Origin: an uncultured Eubacteriales bacterium
GTDB taxonomy: Bacteria > Bacillota > Clostridia > Oscillospirales > CAG-272
Length of the DNA stretch: 8,324 bases
Direction: 5' to 3'
NCBI GenBank assembly: GCA_900554225.1
Contig: USGH01000101.1
Location: 1-8,324, forward strand
The notes under the pieces are model-generated. The model saw nothing but the letters and a program-made list of their open reading frames with translations. It had not been told where the DNA came from and searched no databases. Positions 1 to 4,852 of the stretch are shown piece after piece (the stretch's first letter is position 1; each line of letters opens with the position of its first letter). Both the position numbers and the translations under genes were made by a program.

Positions 1-399
1 GTACTGCTCATACAGCTCATTCATTGTCTGTTCGAGAGATTTGGCGATCACATCGTCATCCGGCGAAATGTCGTACTGGGCACAGAGGGACTGTGTGGCG
101 TAGAGGTTGACAATCGTTTTGTTTACATTTTCGTTCAGCCGTCCGTACAACGCGTTGCCCTCCGCGCCGTCCCATATGGTGGTATCTCCGCCGGCCTCCG
201 CTTCGTACTGTGCCTTGTAATTGAGCACGACGTAGCGGTATACCTCGTAGGGGACATCGATCCCGTCTACGGTCATGACAGGTGTCTGTTCCTCCCTGGT
301 GCTTTTCAGATTGGCGGTATCGCTGCCGCAGCCGCTCAAGAGGAGTACGGTGGCAGCGGTGAGGGCGACCCCGAGTGTCAGGATTCGTTTGCAGTGCAT
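1..399 (-). CDS. Lipoprotein, SurA/PrsA-like foldase N-domain, 3' end beyond window
   Basis: The minus strand is open from an ATG at 399 to the window edge, giving 133 residues with no stop, so the gene is cut and its C-terminus is missing. The N-terminus is a textbook lipoprotein signal: basic n-region (K4, R5), a hydrophobic stretch at residues 6-21 and the lipobox LLSGC with the lipidated Cys at 24. Next comes a Ser/Asp/Thr-rich linker and then a stretch beginning VMTVDGIDVPYEVYRYVV at about 41-58. This resembles the start of the SurA-N/PrsA chaperone domain of extracytoplasmic foldases (a short strand with a V-x-G motif, then a Tyr-rich helix). The parvulin isomerase domain, if there is one, would lie outside the window. 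A CGGAGG at 407-412 (read on the minus strand) sits 6-7 nt before the ATG and supports the start. The gene is divergent from hprK. Lipoprotein: near certain. Foldase: probable, by family resemblance only. Confidence 0.8.
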   Translation of the reverse strand, partial: MHCKRILTLGVALTAATVLLLSGCGSDTANLKSTREEQTPVMTVDGIDVPYEVYRYVVLNYKAQYEAEAGGDTTIWDGAEGNALYGRLNENVNKTIVNLYATQSLCAQYDISPDDDVIAKSLEQTMNELYEQY

Positions 400-484
400 G
401 GAAAACCTCCGTTTGCGCGATTCTGTGCGGAAGTCCGGAGCTGTCTCACGGGAATATCGCCGCACATGATGCTACATCTTATTT

Positions 485-490
485 ATTATA
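485..490 (-). promoter_or_regulatory. Candidate -10 box for the minus-strand lipoprotein
   Basis: Read on the minus strand this is a perfect TATAAT, inside an AT-rich patch, about 86 nt upstream of the lipoprotein ATG. No good -35 lies 16-18 nt further upstream (that position reads roughly TACGGG/ATACGG), so the promoter is either weak or activator-dependent. The implied 5' UTR is about 80 nt. Confidence 0.45.
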
Positions 491-626
491 CTAAAATTCC
501 ATGAATCCCGTATGAACAGCGGCAGGGAATTCCGTGAACGAGAAAAGAATCTGCAAAGCTCTGTCCCGTATGCACGGAAGCGGGGGAGCCTTTGCGGGTT
601 CTGTGGTATTTTATACAAAAAAGGTC

Positions 627-655
627 TTGCAATCGGCGCGGGTTTGTGATATACT
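627..655 (+). promoter_or_regulatory. SigmaA-type promoter of hprK
   Basis: TTGCAA at 627-632 and TATACT at 650-655 are separated by exactly 17 nt. Each hexamer is close to the vegetative consensus (TTGACA, TATAAT). Transcription would start at about 661-663, leaving a 5' UTR of roughly 75 nt before the hprK ATG. The same two hexamers with the same spacing recur before the glycosidase gene at 5624-5652. Confidence 0.8.
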
Positions 656-736
656 TTTGGCAGAAATTCCGATTTTCAAAAATACCGGACGCTGCCGGAT
701 CCATGGATTCTGCCGCGCCGTGAAAAATGGTGCAGT

Positions 737-1678
737 ATGGACGATTTTACTTCCCGTGTGGTTTTACAGAAAATTATCACCGAAGAAGCCTTACAGGTGC
801 TCTATACACCGGACGAGCCATCAAAGATCATGGTATCCAGCTCCGACGTGAACCGTCCGGGACTCGCGCTTGCCGGATTTTTCGATCACTTTGATCACAA
901 GCGGATCCAAATTTTAGGCAACGCGGAGAGTGTGTATCTCAAAAATATGTCGGAGGAGCTGCGGCGGGAACGGCTGACGGCATTTTTTCAGCGCAATCCG
1001 GTGGCGGTCGTCTCCTCACATGGCAACAAGCCGGACGAAATGATGATCGAGCTGGCGTCGTATTTTGAAGTGCCGCTGCTCTTTACGGAGGAAAACACAA
1101 GCGACTTCATGGCGGCACTGATCGCGTATCTGCACGTGCAGCTGGCACCGCAGATCACACGCCACGGCGTACTGGTCGAGGTATACGGCGAGGGCATTCT
1201 CATCACAGGCGACAGCGGGGTGGGCAAGAGCGAAACCGCCATTGAGCTCATCAAGCGCGGACACCGATTCATAGCGGACGATGCCGTTGAGCTGCGCCGT
1301 GTATCCGCAAAAGCCATCGTCGGCACCGCACCGGAGATCCTCAAATACTACATTGAGCTGCGCGGAATCGGTATCGTGGACGTGCGGCGGCTGTTTGGTA
1401 TGGGTTCGGTCAAGGCTACAGAAAAAATCGATATGATCATTCATCTGGAGCCGTGGGTGCAGGGGAAAATGTATGACCGGCTCGGACTGGACAACGATTT
1501 CACGGACATCATGGGCATCAAGATCCCGACGACGACAATCCCCGTGAAGCCAGGACGGAACCTCGCCATCATCTTCGAGATCGCCGCCATGAACAACCGG
1601 CAGAAAAAGATGGGCTATAACACTGCGGAGGAATTCAACCAGAAGCTCATGCAGAGTATGGGCGTGACGGAGGAGTGA
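737..1678 (+). CDS. hprK: HPr kinase/phosphorylase
   Basis: This bifunctional cytoplasmic enzyme phosphorylates the regulatory serine of the PTS carrier protein HPr with ATP or pyrophosphate and removes that phosphate with Pi, driving carbon catabolite control in Bacillota. The 313-residue length is normal for the family. An N-terminal domain of about 130 residues precedes the kinase domain. H143 lies in an RHGVLVEVYG segment. The Walker A/P-loop GDSGVGKS spans 158-165 and is followed by E166. An FIADDAVE segment carries paired Asp at 181-182. Further on are the ELRGIGIVDVRRLFG signature and the C-terminal EPWVQGKMYDRLG and IPVKPGRN segments typical of HprK. All catalytic elements appear intact. 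ATG 737 is the only standard start in this frame between the promoter and the conserved N-terminus, but no clear Shine-Dalgarno precedes it, so translation may be weak. A zinc-ribbon membrane protein follows after 4 bp, probably cotranscribed. Confidence 0.97.
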   Translation: MDDFTSRVVLQKIITEEALQVLYTPDEPSKIMVSSSDVNRPGLALAGFFDHFDHKRIQILGNAESVYLKNMSEELRRERLTAFFQRNPVAVVSSHGNKPDEMMIELASYFEVPLLFTEENTSDFMAALIAYLHVQLAPQITRHGVLVEVYGEGILITGDSGVGKSETAIELIKRGHRFIADDAVELRRVSAKAIVGTAPEILKYYIELRGIGIVDVRRLFGMGSVKATEKIDMIIHLEPWVQGKMYDRLGLDNDFTDIMGIKIPTTTIPVKPGRNLAIIFEIAAMNNRQKKMGYNTAEEFNQKLMQSMGVTEE

Positions 1679-1682
1679 GGCG

Positions 1683-2177
1683 ATGAAACGCTGCGAAAAA
1701 TGCGGTGCGGTACAGGACGATTCCCGCTCCACCTGCATCGACTGCGGTGCGGCACTGCCGAAACCGATGACAGACGCGGAGATGGCGGCACACGAGGAGG
1801 CCTTGGGCGATACCCTATACAACATGGCGGAGAAAACAGAGACATTTTTCGTCCCGCGTTGGGCAAGGATACTCGGAATTGCTTCGATCGTCTGTTTTGT
1901 CGGCGCGCTCCTGTTCCTTCTGTTGGCTCCCAACCGTCAGTATGCACAGGCGGAGTGGGTGTGTACGGCCTTGTTTTGCCCTGTAGCAGCTGCACCGCTT
2001 CTGTTGTTTCCGCGTTTTGTCTGGTGGATGGAAACCATCGGAAAACGTTGGTGGTTTGAGGGCGGCGAACGTCTACAGCCATCGTTTGCGTATATCACCG
2101 TGACACGCTGTGTCGGTGTGGTCTGCGCCATAGTCGCCATGATTGGCTTTGTCGCGCTCATGACAACGGCAGTATAG
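1683..2177 (+). CDS. Zinc-ribbon membrane protein of unknown function
   Basis: The 164-residue protein begins with a compact zinc ribbon: CxxC at Cys4/Cys7 and CxxC at Cys18/Cys21, each followed by Gly, which would bind one Zn ion. An acidic linker rich in Glu/Ala (about 29-54) leads to three predicted membrane helices at roughly 62-82, 92-110 and 138-160, with an Arg/Lys/Trp-rich loop (111-125) between the second and third. I do not recognise a named family. Zinc-ribbon plus transmembrane proteins are common in Bacillota and mostly uncharacterised. The gene starts 4 bp after the hprK stop, with an AGGAG (1671-1675) inside the hprK end at 7-nt spacing, so the two are almost certainly cotranscribed and perhaps translationally coupled. 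The transcript would end at the hairpin at 2279-2313. A role linked to HprK is not shown by the sequence. Confidence 0.85.
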   Translation: MKRCEKCGAVQDDSRSTCIDCGAALPKPMTDAEMAAHEEALGDTLYNMAEKTETFFVPRWARILGIASIVCFVGALLFLLLAPNRQYAQAEWVCTALFCPVAAAPLLLFPRFVWWMETIGKRWWFEGGERLQPSFAYITVTRCVGVVCAIVAMIGFVALMTTAV

Positions 2178-2278
2178 CCGACCGCAGAGTATGCACGCGG
2201 CTTTGTCTCGTCCTATCCCTTTTCCGGGGGCATATGCGCCGATCTGTGTGCGTGAAAAAAGAGAATAGACAGAAACCG

Positions 2279-2313
2279 AAGATCTCCGGATGCGAAAATA
2301 CCGGAGATTTTTG
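2279..2313 (+). terminator. Intrinsic terminator of the hprK unit
   Basis: A perfect 8-bp stem, ATCTCCGG (2282-2289) with CCGGAGAT (2301-2308), closes an 11-nt A-rich loop and runs into TTTTTG. The stem can extend by a G-U and A-U pairs into the T-run. It lies about 100 nt after the zinc-ribbon gene stop and before the folT promoter, so it separates the two transcription units. Confidence 0.85.
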
Positions 2314-2351
2314 TATTATACAGCTGCCGAACGTGGATTTTGTGACATATC

Positions 2352-2397
2352 TCTATCCCGGGGGCGAAATCGTCCGAAAATCTGTGTAAAGGATAGA
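2352..2397 (+). other. Nested stem-loop upstream of the folT promoter
   Basis: A perfect 7-bp outer stem, TCTATCC (2352-2358) with GGATAGA (2391-2397), encloses an inner 5-bp stem, GGGCG (2362-2366) with CGTCC (2371-2375, one G-U), capped by an AAAT loop. A short T-stretch (TTTGT) follows. It could be a back-up terminator, a processed 3' end or a small structured RNA. No dedicated promoter is visible, and chance cannot be excluded. Confidence 0.35.
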
Positions 2398-2423
2398 TTT
2401 GTATGAACCTATTGGCGAACGGG

Positions 2424-2452
2424 TTGTTTTTGCCTATCCGTTGTGCTATAAT
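2424..2452 (+). promoter_or_regulatory. Promoter of the folT-folC operon
   Basis: A perfect -10 TATAAT (2447-2452) is preceded by TGC, giving an extended -10 (TGnTATAAT). A weaker -35, TTGTTT (2424-2429), lies 17 nt upstream. The predicted start at about 2459-2461 places the first base of riboswitch stem P1 (2472) some 11-13 nt into the transcript, as expected for a promoter driving a riboswitch leader. Confidence 0.8.
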
Positions 2453-2471
2453 TTACCCATACGGAAAATGC

Positions 2472-2586
2472 ATGACAGAGTAGATTTTCGGGCGTAAAGT
2501 GCCGACAAAACGGGGAGTTGTTTGTCGGACGAAGGAATGTGCGATACGCATATGACGCGGTCCGGATTTCGCATCCCGCTGTACAT
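2472..2586 (+). ncRNA. Tetrahydrofolate (THF) riboswitch aptamer
   Basis: The RNA would bind reduced folate and control the downstream folate transporter gene. Conserved blocks of the THF aptamer appear in the right order: AGAGTAGA (2477-2484), GCGTAAAGTG (2492-2501), ACGAAG (2529-2534), GCGGT (2557-2561) and GCATCCCGCT (2571-2580). The fold is supported by pairing. P1 is ATG-ACAG (2472-2478) with CTGT-a-CAT (2579-2586). P2 is 2487-2492 with 2561-2566 (two G-U). P3 is an 8-bp perfect stem, CCGACAAA (2502-2509) with TTTGTCGG (2521-2528). P4 is ATGTGCG (2537-2543) with CGCATAT (2547-2553). The hallmark pseudoknot forms between loop L3 GGGA (2513-2516) and TCCC (2574-2577). Position after a strong promoter and before folT and folC agrees with the known genetic context of this class. 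P4 is longer than in the Streptococcus aptamer I recall. Confidence 0.92.
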
Positions 2587-2588
2587 AG

Positions 2589-2617
2589 GAAGGTATCCCG
2601 CAGACCGGGGTGCTTTC
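2589..2617 (+). promoter_or_regulatory. Candidate antiterminator hairpin of the THF riboswitch
   Basis: Directly after P1, bases 2589-2599 can pair without interruption with 2607-2617 (11 bp, three of them G-U) around the 7-nt loop GCAGACC. Its 3' arm includes GGGGTGC (2607-2613), the same segment needed for the downstream terminator stem, so the two structures exclude each other. The folding is inferred by eye; no energies were computed. Confidence 0.5.
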
Positions 2618-2667
2618 ACGAAAAAGACAGTTGTCGATCGATAAAGGGTCGGCATCCCTGTTTTTTT
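2607..2667 (+). terminator. Candidate riboswitch-controlled terminator
   Basis: GGGGTGC (2607-2613) pairs with GCATCCC (2652-2658), 7 bp with one G-U, extendable by a further wobble pair. Two nucleotides later comes a run of seven T (2661-2667). The loop is long (about 38 nt), which is unusual for a simple terminator. A shorter alternative stem, AGGG (2645-2648) with CCCT (2656-2659), uses the same T-run. Location between aptamer and folT fits premature termination when folate is bound. Confidence 0.55.
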
Positions 2668-2825
2668 CGCAGAGCCAATCCCTCTCAAAAATGTTCAGAC
2701 GTGTTGGAAGACCGCTTTTCTGCGTTCCATTTGCGTGAAAGCCCGTAGAGGTGCTGTTTCTCGCGCGGATGCGGCGGAGCCGGTGTTTCCCTGGAACTTG
2801 TTTCATATTCCGTAAAACGATTTTT
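2668..2825 (+). other. Rest of the folT leader, no gene seen
   Basis: About 160 nt separate the attenuator T-run from the folT ribosome binding site. I see no convincing ORF. Two small hairpins are possible: TGGAA (2705-2709) with TTCCA (2725-2729), continuing into an inner CGC/GCG; and CGGC (2772-2775) with GCCG (2779-2782). Neither is followed by a T-run. No second promoter was recognised. The folT site GGGAGG (2826-2831) begins immediately after. Confidence 0.5.
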
Positions 2826-2839
2826 GGGAGGAAAAGAAA

Positions 2840-3421
2840 ATGAACGCAAAAACCAAATCGAACGTCCGTATCCGCAAAATCTGTATCGCCGCTATGATGA
2901 TCGCCGCGGAGGTGGTGCTGAACCGCTTCTGCTCCATCAAGACTGCCGGATGGAACATTGGCTTCTCCTTTGTTCCTGTTGCCCTGACCGCGATCCTGTA
3001 TGGTCCCGGAATGGCGGCTGTGGTCGGCGGACTTTCGGATTTTATCGGCGCGCTCCTGTTCCCGATCGGCGTGTACCATCCGGGCTTCACGATCATCGCC
3101 GCATTCATGGGCTTCAACGACGGGATCTTTCTCCACGGCACGGATGTCCATTGGCAGATAGGGCAGAGCGAAATGCGCTTTGCCGTCCGCTGGAATAAGA
3201 TTGGCTTCTGGCAGATGCTCATCCCGACGTTATGGAACCATCTCGTCCTTGGACTGTGCGTCAACACCGCGTGGGTCAGTATGCTGTACGGTTCCAAAAC
3301 GTACTGGGGCTGGTTTCTCTATCGGCTTCCGCAGCAGGCAATTATGATCCCGGTGACGATGCCCCTTCTTCCGGTGCTTTGCCGGATCGCCGCATTGGTG
3401 CGCAGCCGCATCTCCGGATAA
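2840..3421 (+). CDS. folT: Folate ECF transporter S component
   Basis: FolT is the membrane substrate-binding subunit of an energy-coupling factor transporter. It captures folate and associates with the shared EcfA1/A2 ATPases and EcfT, none of which are in this window. The 193-residue protein has a basic N-terminus and about six hydrophobic segments (near 12-30, 40-56, 58-75, 80-98, 121-145 and 157-180). Features typical of the folate S family are the RFCSIKT motif (29-35) after helix 1, the GFSFVPVALTAILYGPG block (41-57) and the GGLSDFIGALLFPIGVYHPG block (63-82). The start is fixed by GGGAGG (2826-2831) at 8-nt spacing. A THF riboswitch upstream and folC downstream strongly support folate as substrate. 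No truncation is apparent. Confidence 0.94.
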   Translation: MNAKTKSNVRIRKICIAAMMIAAEVVLNRFCSIKTAGWNIGFSFVPVALTAILYGPGMAAVVGGLSDFIGALLFPIGVYHPGFTIIAAFMGFNDGIFLHGTDVHWQIGQSEMRFAVRWNKIGFWQMLIPTLWNHLVLGLCVNTAWVSMLYGSKTYWGWFLYRLPQQAIMIPVTMPLLPVLCRIAALVRSRISG

Positions 3422-3440
3422 ACGAGAAGGACACGGATTT

Positions 3441-3453
3441 CCGGTGAAACCGG
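3441..3453 (+). other. Small hairpin between folT and folC
   Basis: CCGGT (3441-3445) and ACCGG (3449-3453) form a perfect 5-bp stem on a GAA loop in the 72-nt gap between the two genes. No T-run follows, so it is not a terminator. It might stabilise or punctuate the mRNA, but could be chance. Confidence 0.25.
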
Positions 3454-3493
3454 GGCATTCTGAGAAAAGAACAGAGGACGGAGGGCAGAGCAT

Positions 3494-4795
3494 ATGCGGT
3501 ATGACGAGGCGATGGCGTATATCCACCACATCAGCTGGACAGGCAGCCGCCCGGGATTGACGCGTATCGAAGAGCTATGCGCAAAAATGGGTCATCCCGA
3601 ACGGGAGCTGCAATATATTCATGTGGTCGGCACAAACGGGAAGGGATCCTTCTGCCGGATGCTGTCGGCGGTACTGACTGCCGCCGGATACAAAACGGGG
3701 CTGTTTACCTCCCCCTACATCGAAACCTTCAACGAGCGGATGCAGATCGACGGGGAGAACATCGGAAACGACGAGCTTGCCGCGATCACCGGATATGTCA
3801 AGCCGTTTGCGGATACCATGGCGGATCCGCCGACGGAGTTTGAACTGATCACAGCAGTAGGATTCGAGTATTTTCGCCGGAATCGATGCGACATTGTGGT
3901 GCTGGAGGCGGGACTGGGCGGCAGACTGGATTCCACAAACGTGATTCCATCCCCCGCGCTGGTCGTCGTCACCGGCATCGATTATGACCACATGGCGATC
4001 CTCGGCGATACGCTTGCAAAAATTGCCGCGGAAAAAGCGGGCGTCATCAAGCCGGGTACGACCGTCCTCTTTGGAGAAGGCGCGTCGGAAGCGGAAGGTG
4101 TGATCCGGGAAACGACGGAACGGATCTGCGGTATAGAAGCATATCACCGCACGGACTACCGTCGGATTGAGCATTGCAGCACCTCCCTGGAGGGCACCAC
4201 ATTCTCGTTTGCACCGTTTGGCGAGCTGCACCTGTCCATGCTTGGAATGTATCAGCTCCACAATGCGGCAAACGTCCTGACCGCCATTGCGCTGCTGCGG
4301 GATAAGGGATACGTGATCCCGGACGAAGCGGTGCGGCAGGGGCTTGCAGGTGCCCGGTGGAAGGCGCGGTTTGAGATCCTGTGCCGCGATCCGCTCATTT
4401 TGTATGACGGTGCGCACAATCCGCAGGGGATCGCTGCGGCAGAGGAAAATATCCGGCGGTATCTCGCACCGCTGACGCAGTCCGGTAAGGTGGAGCTGCT
4501 GATGGGTGTGCTTGCCGATAAGGAGTACCGCGCGATGATCCATACGCTGTCGCCCTATGCCGCGCATGTCGTGACGATCACACCACCCAGTCCGCGCGCA
4601 TTGGATGCTGCCGAAACTGCCGCGATCTTCCGGGAAAACGGCGTGGAGGCAGTCGCCGCGGATACGGTGGCGGATGGTGTGCGCCTTGCTGCGGAGACTG
4701 CCAAAAAAGAAAAAATACCGCTTTTTGCCCTGGGTTCACTGTATCTGTACGGAGACGTGCAAAAGGCACTTGCCGCAATCCCCGATCTGACGTAA
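3494..4795 (+). CDS. folC: Folylpolyglutamate synthase / dihydrofolate synthase
   Basis: FolC is a cytoplasmic Mur-ligase-family enzyme that uses ATP to add glutamate to dihydropteroate and/or to extend the gamma-glutamyl tail of reduced folates, which makes cofactors functional and keeps them in the cell. The 433-residue length is normal. Visible motifs are the P-loop GTNGKGS at 46-52, the LEAGLGGRLDSTNV block with E138, the GIDYDHMAILG metal/ATP-binding region followed by IAAEKAGVIKPG, and the second-domain signature DGAHNPQG with D305, H308 and N309. All are intact. GGAGGG (3480-3485), 8 nt before the ATG, sets the start. It lies 72 bp after folT on the same strand with no terminator between, so both should be under THF riboswitch control. 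Whether it has the dihydrofolate synthase activity as well cannot be told from these motifs. Confidence 0.95.
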   Translation: MRYDEAMAYIHHISWTGSRPGLTRIEELCAKMGHPERELQYIHVVGTNGKGSFCRMLSAVLTAAGYKTGLFTSPYIETFNERMQIDGENIGNDELAAITGYVKPFADTMADPPTEFELITAVGFEYFRRNRCDIVVLEAGLGGRLDSTNVIPSPALVVVTGIDYDHMAILGDTLAKIAAEKAGVIKPGTTVLFGEGASEAEGVIRETTERICGIEAYHRTDYRRIEHCSTSLEGTTFSFAPFGELHLSMLGMYQLHNAANVLTAIALLRDKGYVIPDEAVRQGLAGARWKARFEILCRDPLILYDGAHNPQGIAAAEENIRRYLAPLTQSGKVELLMGVLADKEYRAMIHTLSPYAAHVVTITPPSPRALDAAETAAIFRENGVEAVAADTVADGVRLAAETAKKEKIPLFALGSLYLYGDVQKALAAIPDLT

Positions 4796-4852
4796 TCGTG
4801 CGTCTGCGGCGGAGGGAGAAGCGGGTGATGGAATACTGGAAGGGAGAAGCAT

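Larger units (their letters stand above)
400..736. other. Divergent intergenic region between lipoprotein and hprK
   Basis: This 337-bp stretch separates two divergent genes. It holds the minus-strand -10 at 485-490 and the hprK promoter at 627-655. The hprK 5' UTR contains a perfect 10-bp palindrome, ATCCATGGAT, at 699-708, about 45 nt downstream of the -10. I see no convincing small gene: the frame open from 534 runs into hprK out of frame and encodes no recognisable protein. No terminator or riboswitch fold was recognised here. Confidence 0.6.

Noticed and set aside
534..851. Plus-strand open frame of 105 codons upstream of and overlapping hprK
   Set aside because: It overlaps the hprK start in another frame, spans the hprK promoter and has no recognisable protein character.
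1016..1933. Long minus-strand open frame (305 codons) opposite hprK
   Set aside because: It lies antisense to a complete, motif-rich hprK and the next gene; composition is what a GC-rich antisense frame gives.
2518..2748. Plus-strand small frame of 76 codons in the folT leader
   Set aside because: It starts within aptamer stem-loop P3, has no ribosome binding site and crosses the attenuator; not a credible leader peptide.
2453..3151. Minus-strand frame of 232 codons across the folT leader and folT
   Set aside because: It runs antisense to the riboswitch and folT, and the product is low-complexity charged sequence without domains.
3575..4567. Minus-strand frame of 330 codons opposite folC
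   Set aside because: It is fully antisense to folC, whose motifs are intact; no family resemblance.
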